Positions 37,474 to 49,389 of a stretch of DNA of 64,000 nt are shown here, one piece after another. The DNA lies in assembly GCA_905250125.1 (NCBI GenBank), contig CAJNOL010000722.1, positions 1-64,000 on the forward strand, in the 5' to 3' direction. This DNA comes from Rotaria sordida (Eukaryota > Rotifera > Eurotatoria > Philodinida > Philodinidae). Within the stretch, counting starts at the first letter, position 1. Each line of letters opens with the position of its first letter. The notes under the pieces were generated by a model that saw only the letters and a list, made by a program, of their open reading frames with translations, was not told the DNA's origin and did no database searches. Position numbers and translations under genes: made by a program.

Positions 37474-40074
37474 ATGAAAGATTCATTATCATCATCTATT
37501 TCCATGCTACAAAATGATATAAATTCTTTACAAGAACAAAAAACACCGGATTATAGATTAATATCAAATCCATTCGATCCACCAACATCAATTCATCTTA
37601 AACAAAGACTTGCTAGTTTTAGTATTTTTAATGATGTTAGTTTATTTTATTTTAATTTCTTAAAAACTTATTATTATATAATATTTTTAGCAACAAGAGA
37701 ATAAATCTGTTGTTGATGTTCTATCAATTGAACGTCGTGCTCAAGTATATCCACATCCATTAAGTGAACATATTATTCAAATTGATACATCTCTTTTGTA
37801 TGTTTTGTTTTTAGTTTTTCTTCCTATATATATATATATATATAGTATTTTGTTGTTTTTTTTTTGATATTCAAAAAAAGTAATCAAGAAATGCGTGATC
37901 GATATCAACGAGCATCAGATCATTTTTGTCATACACAACTTGATTTACCGACACCTATAACAACAAATGAAATTCCCAAAATAAAAAATCAATCTTGGTC
38001 AAATAGTTCATCAACAAATTCAAGTTCTTTACTTGATCAAACTAGAACTACTAGACATAGTAAAAAAAAAAGCATAACATAAATTTATTGTCTTAATTAA
38101 TTATGTTTTTTTTTTCTTTGTAGTGGGTTGTCAAACACGTCTTTCACTTCCACCAGCAGCTGATCTTGATTCATTAATACAAAGTTTTGCTTCGAATAGT
38201 GATCAAGATGATCCACCTATTGCTATTTCAAATTCATCATTAAATATTTCTCAAATACGACGAAAATTATTTTCTGATGAAGATGATCTACTTGATGAAA
38301 CACCACCAATAATACCATTACGATGTTCATCATCATTCGATGTAAAATATTTTTAGTTTAATATATTAATATAAAAATTTATTGTTTTTAATAGCCTGCA
38401 CAACGTTCATCAAGTCCAAGTCAACAACAAAATCGAGAAAGTCATCTATATCGATATAAAAAACCAATAACACCTGATTGTTCTCCAATACCATTGAAAA
38501 CTTCAACTAATTCGACGAAAAATTCTCGACAAGAATTTCTTGCACTTACTCCTGAATCAGGTTTGTAGAAAAAAATAATAACACTCAATTAGAATAATTG
38601 AAGAGATGATAGTCAAAAGTAAAAATTAGCTCCATGAATTAGATTTCATATATAGATAAAGAAATAATAATTTTTATTAAATTCTCAAAGATAGGAACTC
38701 CAGAAAATCAATACCTTAGTTTTTCAACACGTAGAATGCATAAATATGCTTTTGTTTAGACTATATAGAATGATAGGATAAATCATTGTCTATGCCTGAG
38801 TTCTCTACAAATTTTTTTTCTAATTATGGATAGAAAGTCATGTTTTGAGTAATAGAAATAAGAACATAATTCAATAGTTCATAAAATAGTCACAAGAAAA
38901 TATTCAACTAATTTTTTTCATATCGTCTCATTAAATCAAGAATTTATTGATTATGAAAAATAATTTTTTTTTGTTTCGTGGAAATTTGTTCACGCTGTTT
39001 CATTGTAGATGTGTTGAACGCATAATGTTTAATTTATCGATTACTATATATGAGTCTGAACTGAAAGTGGTAATATTTGCATTAATCGTTTGAGCCCGAG
39101 CAATGCAAATTCACGCCCTAAGGTTTCGAAGCTTGAATAACTTTAAAAAACATGTTCTATTGATTATTTAATGATATGAATTACATGGAGATTTGTGTTT
39201 AGGATATTTGTGCTTTAAGATTGTCTATATTGACTGATGATTATTGGTTATCTCTTAATTCTTTGAGTATGAGATTATTTTTATATACTAAAAAGAACGG
39301 GGGACGGTTGATAGATAAATCAGTCCTATAGAAATTTTTTGATTCGAAACCCCAACTATGTTATACCAAGCAAACGAGCTCAATGAGTTGAGCACCTTTT
39401 GTGACAGAACTTGATCTTTTAAATAAAACCATGAAGAGTTCTGGGTAAGCTAACTTGTAAAATTTTAGTCGTTGTTACGCTCAGAAATCTTTATGATTTC
39501 ATTTAAAACACCAAGTTCTATAACAAAAAATGCTCAATTCACCGAGCTCTTTCGTTTAGTATAACATGATTGGGGTTTCGAATCAAGGAATTTTTATAGA
39601 GTCGATCTATCTATCAACCATCCCCCCCGTCCTTTTTACTGTATAAAAATAATTCCGGACTCAAAGAGTTATGTTGGTGGTGTCCACTCTCCAATTCGGG
39701 TATGTACAGGAATAGAAAACCTCAATACCTACATCCACACTCAGATCTTCTAATCGAAAGCGTTTTGCTAACTTTTCTACTAGTTGTAACATTCGTTTAT
39801 GTCACTACTGTTTAGTTTATTTCTTTCTCCAATATTTAGAACCTGTTGTAATGACTTCTGCATCTCGTCCAACACGTTATGTATCACATCTTTCATCATC
39901 AGTTACAAATATGTCTATTGGCTCACCTTTTATACATCCACCACAAATGCCTAGTAAGAAAAATTTTCAACTGTTATATATATATAGATTATATATATAA
40001 TTTAATTTTTAGGTGATTATGCTCGACAAGTACTAGATAATGCACTTGCCGATCTAATGGAATGCTCAACGTGA
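37474..40074 (+). CDS. BORA: Protein aurora borealis (Bora)
   Basis: Eight or so exons. The coding part from the ATG at 37474 runs 37474-37635, 37691-37797, 37881-38059, 38124-38341, 38395-38560, 39840-39953 and 40013-40074, in frame, 335 aa. An extra 5' exon (37283-37336) with its own ATG could splice on, so the N-terminus is uncertain. Bora features are in order: SNPFDPPTSIHLKQRL near the start, a VYPHPLSEHIIQIDTSLF segment, the helical EMRDRYQRASDHF, then VGCQTRLSLPPAADLDSLIQ, SQIRRKLFSDED and TPDCSPIP. Bora is phosphorylated by cyclin-CDK and activates Aurora A toward PLK1 at mitotic entry. Several SP/TP sites are present. The protein is shorter than vertebrate Bora (~560 aa). Intron 6 of the gene (1.3 kb) contains a TIR element. 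Confidence 0.82.
39258..39670. mobile_element. TIR element in a Bora intron
   Basis: A 413-bp structure made of two inverted arms of about 180 bp at roughly 80-85% identity, with a short centre. The ends read AATTCTTTGAGT and, backwards, AACTCTTTGAGT. Both arms carry a G-run (AACGGGGGACGG / GACGGGGGGGATGG) followed by TTGATAGAT and a GATTCGAAACCCCAA block. There is no coding capacity and no obvious target duplication. Confidence 0.7.
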
Positions 40075-41689
40075 ATTTTGTGTATTGTGTATATGTCTAG
40101 ACTTGAATTAATCTAATTCTAGTCATTTATTGTTTTTTTTTTTAATATGCCTTAGAAAATATGCTTATAATTGTCCGATTTATTCAAATAGAATCATATG
40201 ATATGAAAATTATATACATTAAAATAATGTTTTATTTTTATGAAGATCTGTAAATGAATTATGGTTACTGTTAAGTTATATGATTATCAAGAAAATTCTA
40301 TCAGGAAAGTTTTGTTCTACATAAAATATATTGAGATCATATATATTAGTTCGACAAAACTGAATTTGATGATATAACGCAGACATACAGAATCTACCTG
40401 TGTACATCAATATGCGTTGCGGGAAGTTTCGAAAAACTATTTAACTATAGGAATCGATTTTTTCTTTTGTTTTGATAGCAGGAAAAATTTTCATTTTCAC
40501 GGTGAATTCTGCATCTCTGCTATAACAAGTCTAAGCCAGTTGCTTGTAAAAGGTTTGGGTGTAGGCCTTGTTTTCATCTACACTCATGTTCTAATCATTC
40601 ATGACATGCATGCTTTCTAGAGTGTCTAAATTTTCAAAGAATTTTTATGTCACTTTCAGTCAATTATACATGAATAGCCGTTATATAATAATAAAGGTGT
40701 GTTTTTAAAAGTTTCTGATGTAGTAACTGACATGATTGCTGTTTGTGAGGTCATTCTGTTAGTCTGTATGGTTTAGGTATATATATGTTTCGTTGAATCC
40801 AACTTAGAATCATCGATTTTGAGGGTATTAATAAAACACACTCTGAACGCTATTTTACTTAGGACATATAGTAATCGACAGAACTTGAAATTCTAATTCT
40901 ATTGGGTCCCGCCCTGAGCCAACAGCTCAAAGAAATGTTCAGAAAAATGATATTAAATAAAGTTGTAATAAATTCCTGGTGACTTTAGTCAGTTCAAAAT
41001 ATGTAGCAGAGCTAATTTTGACTTTATTTTCCAAACATTTATATTCTTGAGATTTCGGCTTAGAATGAGATCGAGTACAGTCAGACTTTCAAGCTCTATC
41101 GACTGATATGTATTTCAAGTAAAATGGTGCTCATGGTGAGTAAGAGCATATTTTACCTAGACTCTCGATTTGACAAATATTAGAACAATTACATCAATCA
41201 GTTGATAATAACAATTATTCTTTCACAAGAAATTAATCTATTGTATTGTTGTATTTCATTATTTTATTCAAAATTCTTGTTAAAATTTTCATAGCGAACA
41301 ACTGTCCATTTCTCGATATAATATCTGGTTGATGTAAGCTGAAATGAAGAAACGATTCTGTATTCTAATAATTAAAATTCATCCCAAAATTGTTTGACTA
41401 TCACGAATGTGTCTCTTCTACAAAAAAAAAATATTCTATTCAAAAATGTTACATATCAAAATCAATGTTTCAAATTACTACAGTAATAACGACAGACAGA
41501 GACAATGAAATATTTGACGAAGAAAATCGCTGTTGAAACTTGTTTATATTTATCATTTTTGAATAAGATGAAATTTGCTGTATCTCTACACATCTCTACT
41601 TATGATGTAGTATTTAAAGAAGAAAATTATTTTATGATAGTTATCTGCACAGGTTTATATAGATATGTTTCGAAATATTCTTATTTTTC
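40075..41689. other. Intergenic region, no gene seen
   Basis: AT-rich sequence downstream of Bora. Short open frames at 40417-40620 and 41505-41693 have no recognisable features. Confidence 0.45.
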
Positions 41690-42830
41690 ATGAATCTTTC
41701 TGATTTATTTAAATCAGATCGTTTAGATTTCTTAAAACAAATACAACTTGTTGCCTCCTTTCAAATAAATGATGGTATAAATGAAATTATTGTTATAAAT
41801 ATGTCTGCTATTATGTCCCAAAGATCAAGTTCAGGGCCACAAACACATTGTTTTATTATATAAGAATGATATGTATAAAAAAAAATTGGCAAATCTTTTG
41901 TCTTTCTCATATTCATGTAGCATATTCATTTAGTTCAAATTCACATACGTTGGTAGCTTAGAATATTGATTATGACAATGTGAAAAGATGTTCATAATAT
42001 GAATTTGAGCAATTACATCATAGTTCTATCTTAGTGTCAAAATGATCATTCAAAAAATCTACTGATGTCAAAAGTTGTATATTAACTGTAGCACAAAATT
42101 CACTTGTTCTCAACGGTTTAAATCCTATCATATATGAATTGGACATTTCCGGAGATTGTACGACATGTATATCATTATTAGTTAAACATTTAAATGATAA
42201 ATTAGGCTTGATAGCTAATGACAGTAGCTTTTGTCAAACAAGTAGAGACAAAAATCGTTTTTTTCTCCAAACAAAGCTTTGTATTAATATTATTAATTAA
42301 AATTATTATCAAATATAAAGTATTAAATTAGAATATTATTCACCATTGTATAAAATGCAAATTTTTACTGATTTGATTGTTACATATTTTATTCTGTTTA
42401 ATGGAAATGTTAATAAATCTTATTGTATTGAAAATCTTATTTAAGATGCATGTATTGAACGTGAATCATGAGAAATTTTATTTTTATATTTAGATCATAT
42501 TTTCAATGATTCATTTTATTATATTTGATTGTTAAGGTTTAATGCTGATAAAATGAAATTTTTATATTTACAGGAAAAAAAAGTGAAATGTGATTTTCAA
42601 AAACATCTTTTCTTCTAATACATTTGAAATACAGTTATTGTATTGTTTTGAAAACAAAAATTTCGATTATGAAATTGAAAAATTACATCAAATATTTATT
42701 CAACATATCTTGATAGATAAAACAACAGAATTAGACTTATCTTATCGATTGGAAACCGGGAAAGATTATCTTTGTTGTTTGTCTGTACCGAGCTTGTAGA
42801 ACATAATGACAGGATTTTTTTAGACTGTAC
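41690..42830 (+). pseudogene. Unidentified broken gene
   Basis: Several neighbouring plus-strand segments read like protein but lie in different frames with stops between them. One runs from an ATG at 41690 (MNLSDLFKSDRLDFLKQIQ) to a stop near 41862. Another covers about 42050-42300 (KSCILTVAQNSLVLNGLNP). A third covers about 42340-42580 with several stops, and the last about 42590-42799. No intron pattern joins them cleanly. The texture suggests a once-continuous protein of perhaps 350 aa that decayed. I do not recognise the family. Confidence 0.35.
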
Positions 42831-43513
42831 CGAAATAAAAATTCTTCACATTTTATCACAGCTAATATAACATATTTTATAACATCTTCTGATAGTATAG
42901 ATTTCTTATAACTGATAATCGCAGTTTAAAAAAAAACTCAATTCGACTTCGAGACAGAAATTAGAAATTCTATATGAAAAAGAAATCTTATCAAGTCTTC
43001 TACGAAGCAATGCTATTTGAAATAGAACAAAATTTTCTTTTCGTAATGTAAACAGCAACAATTGAAGTACTTATTTGTTTAATCTTTTATATACTCGAAA
43101 ACAACGAAAAAGATCAAACAAATATATTAAAATGAGAAAAAAAATGTGACCGAAGTTGTAAAAACAATTTCTGATCAAATGCTTTGATATATTTTTACGC
43201 TAGCCATTTCATTCTTTCGAAGTAAAAAGGATAAAGTCTCTACGATATTGCATTGTAACACTACATTAAAAACAAGATTAATATAAAACTTTCGCCTCAG
43301 CTATTATAGTTGATTATATGACGAAGATTTCTCTTTTTTTTCCGATTATTAAATAAAGATATGACTTAACTAAAATCAAATGCACAATAAAAATCGAAGC
43401 AATATCTAATTTTATACGTATAAAAAACAAAAATGAAAATTAATTGTGTTGCCACAATGATATGAACGTTCATCTAATCAATACACAAATTTAATAAATA
43501 TATAAGATATTAA

Positions 43514-44530
43514 TTAATCAGGTGAACAAAAACAATGTACATGTCTATCTGAAAGACTTTTTCCGTGTGCTATTTTACCCCAATCGAGTAATTTAAGTAA
43601 ACATTGACCTGGTTTGCCTATTTCAATTAATAATTTCCATGGAGGTGGACATTCATATCCATCATGGATTAATTTTATTGAATTTAATTTAATCATTGAT
43701 GGATATTCAAGAAAAATTTCACGTGCATTACAATTGATTATAAATATAATTTCATCATTATCAAATATATTGAGTGTTGATACATATGGTTCTTTTCGAC
43801 CAGCAATAACACGACGATCAATATTCCACCAACCATAAATTGATTGAATAGGATGAAGATTTTCTTTTAATTTTTGACAATCATTATCATTAATTATTCC
43901 AAAAAATAGTTCATTAATAGTTTTTTCAATACGAAAACGAAAATAATGTGTACCATTAGAATATTTATTTCGACTAACAATAATTGCAGGATGAATAGTA
44001 CTAATAAAATGTTGAGTTTTATAAAAATTAGGTTGACCACGAATTTTTTCAAAATGAAATTCTTGATAATTAAAATTAATTCGTTGAAATATTTCTTTAG
44101 AAAATTCTCGTTTTATTTTAATTAAATTAATAACTTTATCATGTGAAAATTCAATTGTTGAAGAAATTGTTCCTAATTGTTTACGAATTTCAGATAAATT
44201 TGCCATCCAATTATCAATATTAGCTTCAGTAAAATTAATTTTTTTTTCTAATGTTTCTTGTAATTCATCTGTAACTGTATCATGTAAAGTACGTTGTAAT
44301 CGATCATTATTATTTTTAAGTAATTGTTGAAGATCATTACGTGCAGTTTTGGCTGTTTTTTTAATTTTTTTTATAGCATCTTTTTCCCATTTATCAATCA
44401 AATCAAAGAGAGATTCATATTTTCGATTTTCATTTGTATTAAGATCTTGTCGAAGACGATCATGCTCACGAATAACATTATCAAATTCATCGTCCAATTT
44501 ACGTTTACGTTCGACATCCCAAGAGCTCAT
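43514..44530 (-). CDS. Coiled-coil plus SPRY-like protein of bdelloid type
   Basis: A single-exon ORF of 338 aa from the ATG at 44530. Residues 1-150 are a long charged coiled coil: RKRKLDDEFDNVIREHDRLR, then KWEKDAIKKIKKTAKTAR. Residues ~170-330 look like a SPRY/concanavalin-like domain, with FYFEKIRGQPNF-like FHFEKIRGQPNFYKT, THYFRFRIEKTINELFFGII and YGWWNIDRRVIAG. The layout recalls TRIM proteins without RING and B-box. Closely similar proteins form large families in bdelloid rotifers (my recollection of those genomes), which supports the organism call. Function is unknown; SPRY domains bind protein partners. The lack of introns contrasts with the other genes here and may reflect retroduplication. 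Confidence 0.7.
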   Translation of the reverse strand: MSSWDVERKRKLDDEFDNVIREHDRLRQDLNTNENRKYESLFDLIDKWEKDAIKKIKKTAKTARNDLQQLLKNNNDRLQRTLHDTVTDELQETLEKKINFTEANIDNWMANLSEIRKQLGTISSTIEFSHDKVINLIKIKREFSKEIFQRINFNYQEFHFEKIRGQPNFYKTQHFISTIHPAIIVSRNKYSNGTHYFRFRIEKTINELFFGIINDNDCQKLKENLHPIQSIYGWWNIDRRVIAGRKEPYVSTLNIFDNDEIIFIINCNAREIFLEYPSMIKLNSIKLIHDGYECPPPWKLLIEIGKPGQCLLKLLDWGKIAHGKSLSDRHVHCFCSPD

Positions 44531-47500
44531 TTTACTTTTTGATGTTGCGGTAAGAATCTATTTGTTTTTTTTGTCCTTTTCTCTTCCTGCCAATAAAAAG
44601 GTTTCTCTCACATGTCGTAATGTAAAAGGATGACGACAGATATGTTTTTTTTTCTTCCAATAAACTCTCGAGAAAAATCCGTAACAATAGTAAGTACTAA
44701 AATGACCTTGAATTTTCTTTCACTGCCATTCTAGTACATTATAACATATTTATTTTCTCTTAAAAGTATTCTCTCTTAATTATAAAAGTTCATAAAAAAT
44801 CTAATCAAGTTGTCCTTGCAATTTTTTTTTAATTGAAATATAAATATACATTGAATCATATGAATATATCTTACTTGATTATAAAATTATATCTACATAT
44901 TCTATCTCGAAACCTTATTGCAACAAATCAGTTGAAACAAGTATATTTTATATTTCAAATCTAAACTTAAGATATCTGACATGAATTTCACAGCAGAGAA
45001 AAAAAACCAATTTATTAATTACTTAAATTAATAAAACAAAACTTACCAGTATAATATATTTGCACTTTGGATATCATCTATGAATCATGTTAAATTTGAA
45101 GATAAATAAACATCGATAAAAAAAAAGCTACTCAAAAATCATAATCTGAAATGTCTTTATGTGTTTTTTTTGCTTGGAACTTGCTAAGATAGACTAGATT
45201 TCAATTGAGAGCACTCGCAAACTCTGCAACTTTCAAGATTAAACTAGACTTCAATTAAAGTTGAACATAATAATAGATATAGTTTAACATGAGAATTTAG
45301 TTGAGTTTGGAATGTATGAATTAATTTTTACAAAAATTCTCTTTGAAAAAGAAAAATTATAATAGAAATAAAGTTTTATAAAAAAAAAAGATATGACTAA
45401 TTGATTTAGACAAGAGTTCAAACTAAAGTAGTATTAAACACAACAAATAAAAAATTCTTATGTTCTTTTTCAGAATTTTTTCTGTTAGTGGTAGAAATAG
45501 AAATCAACGATTCTTGTAATGTGTACATTTCAGTTTTTTTTGAAATCGTTTCAAAACAAAATGAAGTATTGATCACATGGTTCGTAACACAATTATTTAA
45601 TGGTCGTATAGAATCAATAGGTAGCGATATTAAATATGCTGAGGTATGAAGAACTGAAAACGTTTCGGATGTATTGAACGAAAAAGTTCAAAATGTACAA
45701 GAATGAAGGAAAATAAAGGCACGCGAAACTATCGTGTGGATATAGGTATAGATGTTGGGTGCGAGTGTGTTTACAAAGAGTGATTATTACAATCGAATTT
45801 TTCTTTAATGAAGAGATGCAATCGATCCAGAACGATGCAGGTAAAACAGTTTGAAGAAGCAATCGTTTCGAGTTCGAAGCCAATTAAACGATTGCCGAGC
45901 ACAATGAAATCATTCATCGAGAATGTGGATGTGGGTGTCGCTATAGGTGTTGATGTTGATGTGGGTGTTGATAAAGAGCAGATCCATACTCACATCCGCA
46001 CTCAGAACCAGACTCAGACTCACACCCTCACAACCACATAGTTTATTTCAATTGCCATACACAACCATTGGGTGTACGAAACAATCCTACATCTGTAAAC
46101 ATAATATCAGCCTCATTTTAAATCGTTGTTTGACAATTAATCATCTAATTCAGACAACAATCTTACCCTAAACGTTCCATGTAAATGCCTCATTATTTCG
46201 TCGGAACATTGGGAGATTGATGAATAACGACAGCTTTCAGCATATCGCATGCTAATTTTGTAAGATCCGACTTTCCATAAGCTTAAGTAATGATTCTGTA
46301 GATCACACATGGAATACTACCAAAATACTTACACGACTGTCACAACAATTATATTGAATAGACTCATTGGAATCTTGTTATTGAGTGAATTGACTCGAAG
46401 AACAAATGTAAATTCAAGAACTATGACGAAACAATTTATTAAGACTAAAGCAAATCAATCGGGATGAAGACAATGAATGTTCACGATCTCACTGATATGA
46501 ATCTCTAATAGAGACTAAAACACAACATTAGACCATATTGTCACTTCATTTGCGTTGTCACTAATCCGGCAAGTAGATGCCATCTAGAAGCAAACAGTTT
46601 GAATACTTTATATTCAGTCAGTCTGTAAATCTTATGTAAGTCCATGCATTTCTTCTACCAGAATTTTCATAGATATCCTAATTATTGTAGAGGGTACAAA
46701 TGTGAATTATTCCGATACTCACCAATTATAATCATAAAACTGAGTATTATTTTTTAAATGAGGGCAAAAACTGCTTCTTGGAGTACATTCATAAAATACA
46801 ACAATTTACTGACGACAATGACTAATTTCATTTAAAAAATATAAGAAAATCATTTTGTGGTGGCATGATACTATTACATCTAAATCGACAGATTTCTGTG
46901 AAGTTCTGACAGAATTCTAATTAAGACTTAGATTTTCAAAGAATTCATGTTGGTGAGTTCATGTTGAAGAAATCTTCATTTAGCAGAAAGTTGATTTGGG
47001 CACAGGGATATGTACAGATCATCGAGCATAATTCTGCTGCAGAATAAAATTCTAAATTCAGATGAACAAGCAACATTATATGCATACAGAAATTTGTGAT
47101 TGGACGTAAGGTCAGTAGTGTAGAAATCGTAACATTGTGCCAACTTGGAATATATTTTCGACTGTTAAACAATATCATTTCGAACGATTAGTATGAAATC
47201 TGATGGCTTAATCCAGATATTCTAATCTTCACAAACTTCAGGTTTTGGACTGTTTCACTGCCTCGTAATAATTTGATGTCCTGTAACGCTCATGGGTCAA
47301 TATTTGTATCTAATGTCAATTTTTCATATCACACACAAGCAGGGATATGCACTATGTGAAATTTTGCGGAATTTAATCAATTGAACCCAAAAGAACACAG
47401 CTGATAGTACCTCTAGTTGCCAACTCATTTGCATGAAGAACGATCATGTTTTATGAGGGTCAGAAATTCAGCTTTTCCTATACATAATCATTTATTCCTG

Positions 47501-47826
47501 ATCAAACATCCTTACAACGATGTCGATTCCGTACATTTTTACACCGACTGTCATCTGTCACACAAGTAGCAAACAGATAGCTGTTAAAATATTTTACTTC
47601 TATAGATGGACTATTTTTCAACACTTTCAAGATAAGAGATCGTTTTATTTATGATTATTATTACTATCACAATAGGACAACTTACAAGACATCTTTATTG
47701 TCAATAGTTAAAGTCAAACAATCGAAAGAATAAGTTTGAAATAATATTTTTATTACTCTTAATAAGATAGATAACCAAATGTATTGCGATGTGTAATATT
47801 GTTTTACACAAGAGATTTGTTGAGAT
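44531..47826. other. Long gene-free stretch with GT-rich hexamer tracts
   Basis: About 3.3 kb with no supportable gene. It contains short period-6 GT-rich stretches near 45735-45770 and at 45917-46040. Open frames here are translations of those repeats or AT-rich noise. Confidence 0.45.
45917..46040. repeat. Strand-switching hexamer minisatellite
   Basis: The left half reads as degenerate hexamers of GTGGAT/GTGGGT/GTTGAT type. After a short centre near 45980 the right half becomes the C-rich counterpart (ACTCACATCC, CAGACTCACACCC). The array thus turns from G-rich to C-rich on one strand, a head-to-head arrangement. It resembles degenerate TGTGGG repeats. It also encodes an apparent VDVGV peptide that I regard as an artefact. 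Confidence 0.5.
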
Positions 47827-49389
47827 TCAAATTGTATCCATGCAATCGTCATCATAGCACATTTCTGAAGATGGATTTTGATGTTTCGAGACCAAACTGA
47901 GCTCTTGTAAAGGAGAAAAATCAAGCAGCGATGGAATATTTGTCGATGCTACTAATGGCCGAGGATTAAATTGAGAATGCGATAAGTCCGATTTTTGTTG
48001 TTTCTCTTGAGATATTTTCTTTTGTCGCCAATGGATCGCACGTTCTACACAAGAGTGCTGATCATCCGAATGAGATCGTCCACAGTTGAGACATATTAAC
48101 TTTGAAGATTCCGTTCGCATTATCGATAAATTAGGATGTTCTGCGTGCGTTTCTGCCAATGGGTAGTAGAAATCAGTAGGCACCAGCACACAACCGTTCT
48201 AAAAGAAAAAAAAATCGAAAATAAAGAGATCCATCTACGTGGTCGCAAATCGTTTATTGTTGTTACAACTGCGTTGATATTCATTCATGATTTTTTTCCG
48301 ACACAAAAACATGAACAGATGTTAGATAATTTGAAAACAGAACTCAGATATGATTTTACTAAAATGCACTGTTTTGTTCTTCAATAAAGGATATTCGAAA
48401 ATATTTTCATAGGAGGCAAAATAATATATCTAATTCTGCTTGCTTTCAAAATTTGAGCCTTCGTTAAGAATCATTTCCTCTAATTTTCTTCATCACTTAC
48501 CTTTATCAATTCGATAATTATTCTTGCGATATTTTTTGCATCATCTAAGCCACAATGTAAATGGCCCACCGCTTGAAGTCCCAAATATCTCAGCATGTCA
48601 GCAATCCCTTTGTTTAAGAATAAAACAAAACCAACTAGAAAATAATAATTGCTGGTGACTTACGACCCATTTTAGTCGAATAAAAATTCGAAAATGCCTT
48701 TTTAACATCAATCCATTCATATGCCCACTTTGGATAGATAATATGTGCGAGTTGACACTGCATACGTAAATATTTTCGAAAATCCGATGAACTGCCATAC
48801 AATAGGCAATAAAGTAAAAAAAAAACTGAATGAATACATTCTGTTTACACTCATAATCATGTGCATATCTTACCCATCGGTGACAAAGATACATCTGCAT
48901 TTCGAGAACGAAATAGACCCTCTGTTGTTCAACCATTTCTCAACACAGGTGAGTACATCAGCAAACACAGGTGCACTATTGACTTGTTCCTATTCGAATT
49001 CAAATGCAAAATCATTTTATAATTTATATCCTTGGAAATAAGAACTTGTGTTATTCCAGTTAGTTGTTTGCAATAATCTGATAAAATTGGCTGTATTACT
49101 GGTCGGCAATACGATTGAAATGTGTGAATCTAGAAGAATAGACATAAGATAGATCTAAATCAGCCGAATCACATCCAGATAGATAAAATATTTTTACTAT
49201 TGTTCTTTTGTTAACATCGATGATAACAATGGGAAATTCAATAATTTCTTGAATATAAACGTGTGGTGGTATTGGTGGATTGGCTACACATGTTGCTTCA
49301 AAGTCGATGACAGCAAAAAAATCGAACTGTTGCTGTATTGATTGATTGTTATTCGATTTGCAGCTTCCTGACATAAGATGTTCCATCAT
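47827..49389 (-). CDS. ERI1-family 3'-5' exoribonuclease
   Basis: Six exons in frame: 49389-49198, 49129-49046, 48989-48874, 48791-48664, 48607-48501 and 48198-47827, giving 332 aa from the first ATG of exon 1; an upstream exon cannot be excluded. The DEDDh exonuclease residues are all present: D29 and E31 in VIDFEATC, D134 in TDGSSDF, and H191 and D196 in HCGLDD. Other family blocks are QEIIEFPIVIID, QLTGITQEQV, CQLAHIIYPKW and YEWIDVKKAFSNFY. The C-terminal ~125 residues are an added tail with a Cys/His cluster (CLNCGRSHSDDQHSC) that may bind zinc. ERI1 enzymes trim 3' ends of small RNAs, histone mRNA and 5.8S rRNA. The tail recalls ERI2 rather than ERI1 or ERI3, but subfamily is open. Catalytic sites look intact. 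Confidence 0.85.

Noticed and set aside
45808..46041. 77-aa ORF rich in Val/Asp/Gly and Thr/Gln
   Set aside because: It translates the strand-switching hexamer repeat and is not a gene.
48136..49041. Plus-strand ORFs over the ERI1-like gene
   Set aside because: The minus strand has the complete set of nuclease motifs in spliced exons.
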